Shown piece by piece: positions 1 to 50,849 of a stretch of DNA of 64,000 bases. Within the stretch, counting starts at the first letter, position 1, and each line of letters starts with the position of its first letter. Made by a program: the position numbers and the translations under genes. Origin of the DNA: Ecdyonurus torrentis (lineage: Eukaryota > Arthropoda > Insecta > Ephemeroptera > Heptageniidae); contig OX439132.1 of NCBI GenBank assembly GCA_949318235.1, forward strand, positions 47,368,217 to 47,432,216, read 5' to 3'. The notes below the pieces were generated by a model. It had not been told where the DNA came from. It saw nothing but the letters and a program-made list of their open reading frames with translations, and did not search any database.

Positions 1-13
1 GAACATTAAAAAA

Positions 14-17
<4 letters not shown>

Positions 18-60
<43 letters not shown>
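18..60 (+). repeat. (CT)n microsatellite
   Basis: Uninterrupted CT dinucleotides. Confidence 0.95.
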
Positions 61-64
<4 letters not shown>

Positions 65-289
65 GATATTTTATGTTTTACTTTTTAACATTCAAACAAG
101 AACTATAGTTATAAATTTAATGACAATAACAAACTTAAATAACAATTTATAATATTAAATCAAAATTAGTTGCTAAAAATTTTCTTAATAAATAAAAAAA
201 AATGTGAGGCACTAGATAAAAAAAATCTATTTAATGAAGAAGGTGACTCTTCTTTGGACCGGAAATCATTAATAGAGGAATTATATTTC

Positions 290-1109
<820 letters not shown>

Positions 1110-2335
1110 TGTTTGATTACAAATATTTGAAATTATCTAGTTAAGATTTGCATACAAGAATATGATATATTTTTGTTATGCTTGTAAAAAGAATTCTTAA
1201 AATAAAGCACTCAAATAATTTAACCTGCTTACAAAATACGCGTTAAAATACGATTATAAAATAATTATAAAACATTAAAAATGATTTTCTGGCTTAATTT
1301 TTCGTCTTATCAAAATTCAATTTTAATATTCATGTTCAGAATTTTTTTCTGCTGCATTAAGGATACAAAATTATGCTTGAAAGATCATATCAGACTATTT
1401 TGCATACATGCAGAAAGATGTGTTTTTCGTGCTTTAACACATTGTGGTAAAATTTTAGCGACATATCTAGGATTAGCATAAAAATTCCGTTCAGAAATGT
1501 ATATTCCAGACTCGAAATTTTAAAAGCAAGAAACGCCCCTTTTTAGTTAATGATTAATTTCTCTAGAACTATACGTCGCATCAAAAATTTGCAATAACAA
1601 GAAATACGTAAAATTATGTTATACACCATGTACAGAAATTTCAGAACAGTTGAACTGTTTTTGACAAATTGCCAACGTTTTAAAAAAGTTAAATTTGGAA
1701 ATTATGAAAGTTATGTTATTGTGTATACAATTTTTCTTCACTTATAAAATTTACTATTTTAACTTTTTTTAAAACGTTGGGAATTTGTCAAAAACAGTTC
1801 AAAAGATTTGAAATTTCTACACGTGGTGTATTATATAATTTTACGCATTTCTTGTTATAACAAATTTTTGAAGTGACGTTAGTTGTTGAGAAATTTATCA
1901 ATAATTAAAAGGGGCGTTTCTGGCTTTTAAAATTTCTAATCTTGAAAATTAATTTCTGAAGGCAACTTTTATGCTGATTCTAAAAAAGTTGCTAAATTTT
2001 AACTACAATGTGTGTAATATACGAAAAACACATATTTTTGATTGTATGCAAAAAAGCGTGATATGTTTCGAACATGATTTTGAATCCTCAAAAAAAGAAA
2101 AAAATGCTGAACAATAATAGCAAATTGAAAGTTCAATAAAATAAAAAGATTGAGTCAGAATATCATTTTGTTGTTTTATAATTAATTTTATTATCGGTTA
2201 TATAACGTCTATTTTTGTAGCTGGTTATATTATTAACAATCAGGGCTTTTTTCATGAATACTTTTTACAAGCATAACAAAAATATTTCATTCTTGTATGC
2301 AAATCTTAAATAGATATTTTCACATATTTGCAATA
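1110..2335. repeat. 1.2-kb fold-back repeat
   Basis: The two halves are inverted copies (ttgcatacaagaatatgat against its inverse near 2290; agaaacgcccctttttagt against aaaaggggcgtttctgg; aaaacgttgggaatttgtc against its inverse). The centre is near 1735. No coding frame survives across it. Confidence 0.75.
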
Positions 2336-2570
2336 AAGTAGTTTTTAGATAGATTTGTTTATGTATGTAAAGTGAGAGTTTTTTTTTTGCAAGAAATAAT
2401 TGTTAAAACATTCAATTTTTTAACACCCATACCCCATACTACTCTCTCAGAGTTGTCACTATAAAAGTCGAAAAGTATGTACTATTGCGCACACCTCTTT
2501 TTTTTATATTACTAGGTGAAACAGACACCTTTTTAAAATTGAGGTAGTCCTGAGATAAAGAATGATCTGC

Positions 2571-2920
2571 TACCTGACCGGAAGACCCTCATTACCTTAT
2601 GCATTACTAAAAATTAAGAGTTTTAAGAAGTAAGTACAGTGTATTAAAGTTGATACAGTTGTTGTTTTAATAAAAAATACATAAATATACTTTTTTGATC
2701 GTCGTTTTAACGTCATTTTTACTATTTAATGACAATTTTTGTTTATTATTTTACTTATAGTATTTCGCTTAAAATGACGCTAGAATGACAATTAAACCAG
2801 ATATAGGTGTATTTTTTCATTAATAAAACAACTGCAATTATTTTCATTTACTGCAATTGTTCCTACTAAATATAGATGTTTAGTCACGCAAAAGGTAATT
2901 GGGTCTTACCTGGTCAGGTA
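2571..2920. repeat. 350-bp inverted-repeat element, TACCTGACC ends
   Basis: The ends tacctgaccggaagaccct and (reversed) tacctgaccaggtaagacc are followed by inverted attacctt. The interior has smaller inverted segments (aacgtcatttttac and its relatives). Probably a MITE. Confidence 0.6.
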
Positions 2921-3589
2921 TACGCTTTCTGTGCGCTTATGAATTTTCTTCCGCACCCATAGATCATAGATACAAAAATATTTTATGTTAAGTTCTGAGC
3001 AGATGAATGTTTTTTTATTTTATTAGTATTTTTTTTTTGATTGACTTATATAATAATATATTACCTATATAGTTGCAAAAAAAATTGTTAGGTTTTTAAC
3101 ATATTAAAAATGACAATAAAAAAATTATTTAGGTGTTAAAAATTAATTGATCAAGATGTTATTACACCGTACCACCCTATAATTTATTTTTTTATTGCTT
3201 ATTTGTTTGTTCGTTGTTCCGCAGAAAAGAAATAAAAATATTTGATTTAAAAAAAAATTGAAAAAATCAAAACGTAAGAATGGAAAATCAGAGATCTCCG
3301 CACTAACGTATAGGTATTTTCAAAAACAATTTTCCGTAGCATATCACTCCATTCAATTCATAACTTTTTTAAGAAAATATATACACTACGCGTGATCAAT
3401 AATCAAAGCATTTTTTTTTTTTTGCTTGCCATATTGTGTTATCGTGCAATACACCAATCCCAGTCCCAGTCCAATGAACAAGATTCAATAAAAAAAACTG
3501 ATCAAATCTACAGCTCTAAAAAAATATATTTTATAGTTTTTTTTTATATAAAATTAGTTGAATAATACATTTTTAATATAACGAATGAA

Positions 3590-3859
3590 AGTAAACTATT
3601 TAGCTTAAAAAATGATTTCGATTTTTTTACGTATAAATATTCAACCTTTTAAAAAAATCGAATTTTTGACGATTTTTTATTTAATACAAGAATTATGATT
3701 AATCGAATCTTTGCAATACGGTTTTCGGTTGTGTTAAACCGTTAATATTAAATTCGATTTTTTTTAAACAAAATCGATTTGTTTGAATAAGTTGAAACCG
3801 GTTTTTTGAAATGGCGAAACCGGTTTCAAAAAAAAACCGGATGAAATCCACAGCTCTAA
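3590..3859. mobile_element. AACCGGTTT-rich element remnant ending in CACAGCTCTA
   Basis: Repeated cgattt and aaccggttt motifs end in ccacagctcta, the inverse of TAGAGCTGTGG. It resembles 44478-44680 (agggctgtgcatagaaaccg). The left limit is uncertain because a second copy of the terminus (tacagctctaa) lies at 3510-3519. Confidence 0.45.
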
Positions 3860-5032
3860 TTTAAATCTTAAATTTAGACATGACGGTAAGTGAGAAAAAT
3901 AATGTTTTATACATCAATTGAAAGCCTCAGTTTTGACATTTTTAAAAATGTGCACAGTTTTATTTTTTGTCAAATAGTTTATTTTTTATTCGCGAAATGG
4001 CGCAAAATGCTAATTTGCCAAAACGCCCGCCTTTTTTCTTGTATTTTCAAGCGTGTTTTTTCTCAGTAAGCGAAAACATAAAATGTTTACTGATCAACAC
4101 AAGGCACAGTGCGTTCTTTGGTATGAAAATGCAATGTCTCCTACGGCAGTTCAAAGGACATATCGTGTTACATATCCAGTGGATTATCACCACGTACCTT
4201 CTTGCAAAACGATATTCTGGGGTTCAGAGAGACCTGATGTTTCTCGCACTTATAAGAGAGATAGCCAGAAGGTGAATGTTTGGTTCTGTGTTTTCTTTGA
4301 TCGCATTATTGGACAGTTGTTCTTCCACGAGGCTACAGTATGGTGGAATTCTTACCTTGACATGTTACAAACGCTGTACCTCAGCTGCTTCAAGCTCAGA
4401 AGGAATTGGGCTTTGAATTGACATTCCAGCAAGACAGCGCTACACCGCATTGGGCACTGGCGGTTAGAGAGTACCTAAACCAAGTCTTTCCAGACAAGTG
4501 GCTGGGTCGCGATGGACCAACAGCATGGGCTCCAAGGTTACCTGACCTAACACCATCTGACTTCTTACTCTAGGGATACGTGAAAGATGTCGCATTTAAA
4601 ACTCCAGTGCGAAATATCAGAGACCTCAAGCAACGCATTACCGCAGCTATCCACTCAGTGACACCAGTACGTGGTGATTATCCCCTGGATATGTAACACG
4701 ATATGTCCTTTGAACTGCCGTAGGAGACATTGCATTTTCATACCAAAGAACGCACTGTGCCTTGTGTTGATCAGTAAACATTTTATGTTTTTGCGTACTG
4801 AGAAAAAACACGCTTGAAAATGCAAGAAAAAAGGCGGGCGTTTTGGCAAATTGGCATTTTGCGCAATTTCGCGAATAAAAAAATTAACGATTTGACGAAA
4901 AATAGAACTGTGCACATTTTTAAAAATGTCAAAACTGAGGCTTTCATTTGATGGATAAAACATTATTTTTCTCACTTACCGTCATGTCTAAATTTAAGAT
5001 TTAAATCGTTCGTTTTTTTATAAACACCCTGT
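3858..5032 (+). mobile_element. Fold-back mariner-type element with transposase remnant
   Basis: The left arm (3861-4204) and right arm (4666-5005) are near-perfect inverted copies of the transposase 5' region. The unique centre holds the catalytic part. Visible transposase pieces are FTDQHKAQCVLWYEN (N-terminal helix-turn-helix), VNVWFCVFFDRIIGQLFF, QQDSATPHWALAVREYL and RLPDLTPSDFLL followed by a stop where LWG is expected (TAG at 4571), then GYVKD. The right end is ACACCCTGT, the same terminus as the other mariner copies here; the left terminus is missing. It encodes no intact protein. Confidence 0.8.
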
Positions 5033-5041
5033 ATATATATA

Positions 5042-5714
5042 AGTGCTGTCGAAATCCGGATAAATTTAAAATCCGGATTTCGGATACAAAGTTATCCGGA
5101 TCAATAGATCCGGATTTGGCGGACAAAAAATTATCCGGATTTCCTATCTGTTTTAAATCCGTATCACGATCCGGATCAAAATTATTCAAATCCGTGTATC
5201 TGGATCGTGATCCGGATAGAAATTCAGTAAACGGATAATTTTTTATCCGGATTTCGAAATCCGGATTTTTTTACAGCATCAATCAGAAGATTAGTTTTGT
5301 TATAACCTGTAAAATACCCTAACGTATAACAGGTAATTTTAATTTGAATTTTAGTTTTTTAAATTAACACTTATATTCATAATTTGTATTTAAATCCAAG
5401 CTATATCTAACATATCCGACGCAAGATTTACAATTACGCTTAATATTTATCGTAATTATATGAAAACGTGATCTGGGTCATTAATGTGGAAAAAATAAAC
5501 CGGATCACGAACTCGATCAAACTATCCGGATCAATATTATCCGAATATGATTCGGCTCAAAATTATCCGGATCGCGATCCGGATCAAAATTATCCGAGTT
5601 GAGATCCGGATCACGATCCGGATCAAATTATCCGGATCGCATGATCCGGATTGAAATTTGGATAACGGATACTTTTTTATCTGGATTTGAAAATCAGGAT
5701 TTTTTTTGACAGCA

Positions 5715-5716
<2 letters not shown>
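5042..5716. mobile_element. ATCCGGAT-palindrome element with TGCTGTC ends
   Basis: Inverted ends agtgctgtcgaaatccgga and (right, reversed) agtgctgtcaaaaaaaatcc enclose about 675 bp. The two outer parts are filled with degenerate copies of ATCCGGAT; the central 200 bp is plain AT-rich. No coding capacity is seen. It is probably a non-autonomous hAT-like element with many subterminal binding sites (inference). Confidence 0.6.
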
Positions 5717-5751
<35 letters not shown>

Positions 5752-5861
5752 TTATTTATATACATCATATAATATATTATATAAAATAGTTGATATTAAC
5801 GAGAATAGATTGGAGAGATATGTAATATTTAGTCTTTTGAAAATTCATCAATTGAATAATA

Positions 5862-6137
5862 TTATTGTTTGTTTAATAGGAAGGTTTTCAATGCCTTTTT
5901 AAAAATGATAGGATCTTTAATCTGCCTAATATGTGTAGGCAGATTATTATAAATCTGAAAACATCCACAGAAAGGTCCTCTGTTACACATTTCATTTCTT
6001 TTATAAATACTTGTAATTTTGGGTTTCACATTTCTTGTATTTTGGCTGAGATTTAATTCATAAAAAGACAAGTAATTGTAATAGTATTTATGTAAGATAA
6101 AGAGACAGGAATCTAAATACATGTAAATACAACACAT
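5862..6137 (-). pseudogene. LINE reverse transcriptase C-terminal fragment
   Basis: A 91-residue frame ends with FQIYNNLPTHIRQIKDPIIF and KKALKTFLL, the characteristic end of non-LTR retrotransposon ORF2 proteins (F/YN.LP..IR....F.K.LK..L). It is a short 5'-truncated remnant; no poly-A tail or target duplication was identified. Confidence 0.6.
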
Positions 6138-6387
6138 TGCCGCTACAAGTAGTCGAACATTTCAATAACTCCACGCACTGCTCTGATTAGTAAAATCTAC
6201 TGCTAATTAGTTAATTTTTTCATAAAAGTTGTGTAGAACGCAGAGCACCAAACTTTTCTTTGCGCTAAACTACTGAAACCCTGAAGATGAAAATTTAATT
6301 GTTTCTAACCAATGATACAGTAGCATTTCGCTACTGCCACAAGGCAAACACAAGGCAACTACACAACAATCGTGTGATTTATTTTAT

Positions 6388-6663
6388 TTAAAGCCATGGA
6401 CCACATAAAACAACACTTTCTTTTTAATGAATAAACACAAAATAGGATCTTTAAAACTGTTGTCATTTTCTACCAGAATGTTGATGCAGCTCCATAACAG
6501 AGTGTGATAAGACTGTAAAGTATGCAATTTGTGTGATAATTCAGATTTTTGACGTCAGAAACATCAAAAATAAGTGTGAAAATATTGTGCAGGTTGCATA
6601 AATCAATTGTTCTAATCACTTTGGTTATTAATGCTTTTGTGTTTCTCTAGTCTATTTCTTTAA
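6388..6663 (-). mobile_element. Family-T MITE copy (TTAAAGCCATAGAC ends)
   Basis: The left end ttaaagccatggaccacat and the right end (reversed) ttaaagaaatagactagag enclose the family core, which carries gcatactttacag, tctgacgtcagaaac-type and taacattctggtaaaaa motifs. It has no coding capacity. At least eight copies lie in this window, in both orientations. Confidence 0.65.
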
Positions 6664-6736
6664 TATAATAAATTAAATAATAATGTTATTTTTTAAATAA
6701 TGATTTTTGAAATATCTTTTTTATATTTTATGTATG

Positions 6737-6853
<117 letters not shown>

Positions 6854-6964
6854 TAAAATTTTTATAGCCAGCATTTGCTACTAGGGATATAATTACAAAG
6901 GTATTTCAACAAAACCTGTTTATTTTGTAAAAACTTGTTGCTGAATAAATATATCTTATGTTCT

Positions 6965-8358
6965 TTCAAGGCATAGACAATAATAAAATTTTAGGATTTA
7001 GGTAAAAAAAAAAACTTGATGGAACTTACATAAACAACATTAATTGGTCTTAAAACCCAATCGTTATACCATGGCAGAGATCAGAAAATTTCAAATTTCA
7101 AGCCTGCATAAATTTTTATACTAAGTTATGCCTGTTTCAGGTGTCATAACCAGAAATTTTTCAAGCTTGCATACTTAACATAACGCATACTTTACATAAC
7201 TTTACATAACTTTACATATCGCATACTTTACATAACGCATACTTTACATAACTTTACATAAAATATACTTTACATAACTTTACATCAAACATACTTTACA
7301 TAACTTTACATAACGCATACTTTACATAACTTTACATAATGAATACTTTACATAACTTTACATAACACATACTATACATAACTTTACATAACGCATACTT
7401 TACATAACTTTACATAACACATACTTTACATAACTTTACATAACGAATACTTTACATAACTTTACATAACGCATACTTTACATAACTTTACATAACGCAT
7501 TCTTTACATAACGCATACTTTACATAACTTTACATAACGGGTACTTTACGTAACGCATACTTTACATTACTTTACATAACGCATACCTTACATAAATTTA
7601 CATCACACATACTCTATATAACTTTACATAACAAATACTTTACATTACTTTACATAACGCATACTTTACATAACTTTACATAACACATACTTTACATAAC
7701 TTTACATAACACATACTTTACATAAATTTACATATCGCATGCTTTACATAACTTTACATAACGCATACCTTACATATTTTTACATAACGCATACTTAACA
7801 TAATTTTACATAAGGCATATTTTAGATAACTTTACATAACGCATACCTTACATTACTTTTCATAGCGCATACTTAACATTACTTCACATAACGCATAACT
7901 TACAAAACTTAACATTACGCATATTTTACATAACTTTACATAACGCATACTTTACATAACTTGACATAACGCATAGTTAACATAACTGTACATAACGCAT
8001 ACTTTACATTACTTTACATAATGCATACTTTACATAACAAATACTTTACATAATTTTACATAACGCATACTTTACATAACTTTACATAACGTATAGTTTA
8101 CATAACTGTACATAAAGCATACGTTACATAACAAATACTTTACATAACTTTACATAACGCATACTTTACATAACATTACATAACTTTACATAATCCATAC
8201 TTTACATAACTTTACATAACGCATACTTTACACAACTTTACATAACGCATACATTAAAGTTTTTACGCACTGTTGAGGGGCCACATTTACCGTCTTTTTA
8301 AAATTTTAATCTGTTTTGTAGTTCCCGTTTTGTGTTTATGGATTAAAACAACTTATCA
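6965..8358 (+). mobile_element. Family-T MITE copy expanded by an internal minisatellite
   Basis: The left part (ggcatagacaataat, then gatggaacttacataaacaa) and right part (ttttacgcactgttgagggg, then gttttgtgtttatgga) match other T copies. Between them the single gcatacttta motif of the family is replaced by about 1.08 kb of tandem repeats (7180-8262). Confidence 0.6.
7180..8262 (+). repeat. 26-bp minisatellite, about 40 units
   Basis: The unit is approximately cgcatactttac followed by ataactttacataa, with point variants (acatac, gaatac, catacc) and some half units. No frame is conserved across it. Confidence 0.85.
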
Positions 8359-8361
8359 GTA

Positions 8362-8684
8362 AAAAATATGGGCATTTATATCACAAAACACTTGATAAGA
8401 ATTACATAAAGAAAACTAGTTTGTCTCAAAACACGATAGTAGCCCCATAGTAGTGATTAGCAAAATCAATTTATGCAACCCACACAACATTTTCATACTA
8501 ATGTTTGCATGGTTATGACGTCATAAACATGAATTTTTACGCAACTTGTATATCTTAAAGTTTTTTACGATCTTTTGGTGGGCTTCATTAACATTCTAGT
8601 TAGAACTGCTATCTCTTTTGGAGATCACATTTCATGTTTATTCACTAAAAACAACGTGTTGTTTTATGTGGTCTAATGCTTTAA
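8362..8684 (+). mobile_element. Family-T MITE copy directly after the expanded copy
   Basis: It contains ttgataagaattacataaag, atgcaacccacacaac, gacgtcataaacatgaa and the right end gttttatgtggtctaatgc, tttaa. It ends 41 bp from the donor side of lectin exon 8726-8825. Confidence 0.65.
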
Positions 8685-8725
8685 AAAAAATAAAACAGAA
8701 GAATGAGAATCTTTAAAAATCTTAC

Positions 8726-47147
<38,422 letters not shown>

Positions 47148-47489
47148 CTGAAATAAGCAAGGTTACATATTGAAAGGTATAGAAGACATGGTACAACATG
47201 GTCTTTTTAATAACTTAACACAATTTGGGATTTACACCATAAAAAAATGGTAAAAAACATTCAAGAAAAGCTCTCATTGATACTGCCTAGTTAAGAGTAT
47301 ACCAGATAATTTAAACGCTTTTTTTCCTTTAAAAAAATAGAGATTTTATTTTATTCTATTGATAAACTTTTGTTTGTAAGTTAAAAATTATTAAACTGAA
47401 TTTGACAGTTTTTGTATAATTTAACTAAAAGTGAACTGATTTTGCAGTTTTTAAAGACTGAATATAAAAAAAACTGGATTGAATTCAGT

Positions 47490-47718
47490 ACTGAAAATGC
47501 TCATTATCAAAACTGAAAATCCAGTCCCTAATCGTAACAAAACTGTAAAGTATGGCATTTGCATGAAAATGTTGTCCGAGTTGCTTAGAACCAAATTTTC
47601 TAATTACTGCTACGATCCTGACAGTTGGGTTTTGAGGCCAATTAACGTTATTACTGTAAGTCCCATCAAATGTTTTGTGATGTCAATGCTAAGGTTTTCA
47701 TGTTGTCTATGCCTTTAA
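47490..47718 (-). mobile_element. Family-T MITE copy, partial
   Basis: The reversed sequence starts ttaaaggcatagacaacat and contains gatgggacttacagtaataa, cgtagcagtaatt and gccatactttacagttttg. The far end is lost. Confidence 0.55.
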
Positions 47719-47950
47719 AACCATGTTTTCAGCACATTTTAAGAAATAGTATAATTCAGTTAATTCCTTAAAAAAAATTATACCTTTTTTTAATTACATT
47801 TAAAAAAAGTTCAAATCTAAAAAGTACCTTGTAGAGTTTTTATGCACTACTTGGCAAGCAAAATACAAAATTAGATTTTATTTTATTTTGAATAGTATTC
47901 AGAATTTTGTTACTAAATTTAACAATGATAATATATTTGTCTACATAATT

Positions 47951-48573
47951 ATGTATGTATGTATGTATGTATGTATGTATGTATGTATGTATGTATGTAT
48001 GTATGTATGTATGTATGTATGTATGTATGTATGTATGTATGTATGTATGTATGTATGTATGTATGTATGTATGTATGTATGTATGTATGTATGTATGTAT
48101 GTATGTATGTATGTATGTATGTATGTATGTATGTATGTATGTATGTATGTATGTATGTATGTATGTATGTATGTATGTATGTATGTATGTATGTATGTAT
48201 GTATGTATGTATGTATGTATGTATGTATGTATGTATGTATGTATGTATGTATGTATGTATGTATGTATGTATGTATGTATGTATGTATGTATGTATGTAT
48301 GTATGTATGTATGTATGTATGTATGTATGTATGTATGTATGTATGTATGTATGTATGTATGTATGTATGTATGTATGTATGTATGTATGTATGTATGTAT
48401 GTATGTATGTATGTATGTATGTATGTATGTATGTATGTATGTATGTATGTATGTATGTATGTATGTATGTATGTATGTATGTATGTATGTATGTATGTAT
48501 GTATGTATGTATGTATGTATGTATGTATGTATGTATGTATGTATGTATGTATGTATGTATGTATGTATGTATG

Positions 48574-48602
<29 letters not shown>
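47951..48602 (+). repeat. (GTAT)n microsatellite, about 163 units
   Basis: An uninterrupted tetranucleotide of about 652 bp. The long Met-Tyr-Val-Cys and Ile-His-Thr-Tyr frames are artefacts of a 4-bp repeat without stop codons. Confidence 0.95.
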
Positions 48603-48604
<2 letters not shown>

Positions 48605-48782
48605 GTGTTATATTTACCGAGTTCCTGCATCGCTTCATTGCTCCACAACATTTACTAATAATTAGTCTTCGCCTAGCAACCTGCCTTGATGTTCTGCTAA
48701 GTGACTCTATAGTAAATAAATATAAATTATTACATATAATTAAGAGCAGAAGGTTTAAAATTGTGTTTAGTGATAAAATTTA

Positions 48783-48852
48783 GAAAGTAACAGATCAACA
48801 ATACTAACGAGGTGCTAGCAGACGACTTTGTGTTCCTGTCTACATTTAACAT
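48783..48852. repeat. Family-S MITE fragment
   Basis: The sequence acagatcaacaatactaacg, then agacgactttgtgttcctg matches the outer part of a family-S arm, breaking off after acatttaacat. Confidence 0.55.
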
Positions 48853-49415
48853 TATATATTTAATTAGTCATCAAATATATAACGTCTCTATGGCGTCAAA
48901 ACGTTTCAAGTGAAATTATGACGAGCGCCCAAACGTTCCATCTGACACAGTAAACCAAACCTTATGTAGATGGAACGCTCTCTCCCTGTCTCTCATTCAT
49001 ATATCAAATAATTGTGTTCAGAAATGTTCATTTTTTGGCTTTTGATTTTTCTATTTTGACCACAATTAGTTCTGGTCAAAATTCAAAGACCAAAACTAGA
49101 TATAAATGTTTACATGGGGTTTTGCTTTTTGCGAAATTCTCTAATTTATTTTATAATTAAGAAATGTCCGCTGCGGAATTAATAACGTCAAATCTAGCCT
49201 TTTTCTGCGCACGTGTACTAGTGAGCTGTGACGTCACTAACCTGCAGCTACCAATTCGTAAAAGTAAAATACATAAATAATAAATGATTCCGAAGACAAC
49301 ACTAAGTATACGTTAGATACTTAAGTATGTAAGGGTATTATACATGTTTTTCTTTCTTTTTCATGGAATTCTATGCCAGTATCACTCCATAAACATTATA
49401 AAAGCAAGCTTACAG

Positions 49416-49529
49416 ATGCAAATATTCTTGTTTGCAATTGCTTGCAGCTTTTTTGCAGTAGATGCACAGTTTTTAATTTGTTCTAATGTGAAAAAGATAA
49501 CATTTCAAACAAAATTAATCTTTAATTAA
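49416..49529 (+). CDS. Candidate signal-peptide ORF (short, uncertain)
   Basis: From the ATG at 49416 the frame reads MQIFLFAIACSFFAVDAQ, a textbook-looking signal peptide with a likely cleavage after VDA, followed by FLICSNVKKITF and a stop at 49527-49529. A second frame at 49529-49729 carries five Cys (LGCLSA, RSCVGS, DDQCST, AECKLN, EQYCN). A secreted Cys-rich peptide broken by a frameshift or a short intron is possible. No splice pair that joins the two in frame was found, and the length is within chance for AT-rich DNA. Confidence 0.25.
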   Translation: MQIFLFAIACSFFAVDAQFLICSNVKKITFQTKLIFN

Positions 49530-50126
49530 TGATAAATAAAATTTTTATACTGTACGTGTGTAAAACAATTGACAAAACATCAATCTTGGGCTGTTTGAGT
49601 GCGATAACAAACAGGTCGTGTGTGGGATCGTTTTCCATTTTTTTAGATGATCAGTGTTCAACAAACACTGTTTTGACTGCTGAGTGCAAATTAAATTTCA
49701 AACTCTTAATCGAACAGTATTGCAATTAAAATTTAAATTAAATAATGACGAAAAGTAAGTGTATAGCTAAGTGTAGGTATAATTAAAGAAGTTTCAACAA
49801 GTTATATGAATAAAAATGTTATATAAATAAAAATCAAAACGGAAGAGGTTGTTAAGTTTTAATAGTATTATTTTACGCAACATATTGAAACACTAACGAA
49901 CAGTTCATTTTGTGTTCAGACTTGCAAAATGTTCCAAGTGTTCGTGTGGGAAATATTTTCAAGTGTTCGTGATCAGTTCAAGTCCAACTAAAATCGTATT
50001 CGACCGAAACACTGTATTAAATATTGCATTTAAAGGCAACCATTTTTAATCTTGTATAACGGAATTGTAAATCGATCTGCCGCAAAAAAAGTGTGTTTCG
50101 TATTTTGGCAGGCGATGAAAAAGGTC

Positions 50127-50230
50127 TATCTTGTTTTTTATCAGTGGAAGCAAAATGTCTATCTCGGTCCCGAACATTATGGAAATGGAACTCGAGATAG
50201 TCCTTTTGCTTTCACTGACAAAAAAACGAA
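50127..50230. repeat. Small hairpin, about 36-bp arms
   Basis: The left arm tatcagtggaagcaaaatgt, ctatctcg and the right arm cgagatagtccttttgcttt, cactgac are inverted copies around a roughly 24-bp loop. Apparent frames through it are palindrome by-products. Confidence 0.5.
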
Positions 50231-50405
50231 ATAAACAATTTTTCACTATATAATATAATATATATTATACAATATATAACGTCGAAATATAAACAGGGTG
50301 TTAATTTAAATTTTTACTATTTTAGATGCTAATTTTATTATGAAATTTTTTTACAGTTGTAAATTGTTATATATTAAATTAAAGCACATATTTTGACATT
50401 TTTAA

Positions 50406-50778
50406 CCCTAGAATGATTTGATAAAAATAGTAACAAGAACGGTGCAAGTGGTCAAAAAGACCAAAGTTTTATATATTATTATATCTTTGGTTATAATAGA
50501 GCTATAAATTTGAATATTTTTTCTAAATACTCGTTATTTAATGCCAAAAATTGTGAACGTATTTTAAAGTAATTAATTTTTAATATAGTGTTACTTGAAA
50601 AAATGAACGACCTTTTTAATTATACAAATTTTTTTTCATCAGGTAAAGATTTTGAGGTTGGGTAAAATAACAAGAGGGGAGATTCACTTCCGCAACCGTG
50701 ACGAGTTAAAAGCAATAAATTATCCTTGTCTAGCTGATTGAAGTCATTCTAAGATTTTCAATAGATTTTTATTTTTAC

Positions 50779-50810
<32 letters not shown>

Positions 50811-50812
50811 AC

Positions 50813-50849
<37 letters not shown>

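Noticed and set aside
3440..3480. Minus-strand HWTGTGIG stretch as a possible missing lectin exon
   Set aside because: There is no acceptor in the required phase, the flanking frame does not resemble a CTLD, and the frame runs into a poly-Lys low-complexity stretch.
7180..8262. CRISPR array
   Set aside because: The units are directly abutting 26-bp tandem repeats without unique spacers, in a eukaryotic context.
48608..48645. Minus-strand candidate exon reading KCCGAMKRCRNS before the Thr-rich exon
   Set aside because: It is 37 nt, its splice signals are weak (ttattag, gtaaat), it borders the GTAT repeat and it has no independent support.
47888..48783. Five long frames of Met-Tyr-Val-Cys or Ile-His-Thr-Tyr, up to 274 residues
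   Set aside because: They come from the pure GTAT repeat; overlapping frames on both strands are equally open, which is not protein selection.
50052..50234. 60-residue frames on both strands (MYNGIVNRSAAKK...)
   Set aside because: They cross a hairpin with about 36-bp arms, so both strands appear open; no motif or splice signal supports them.
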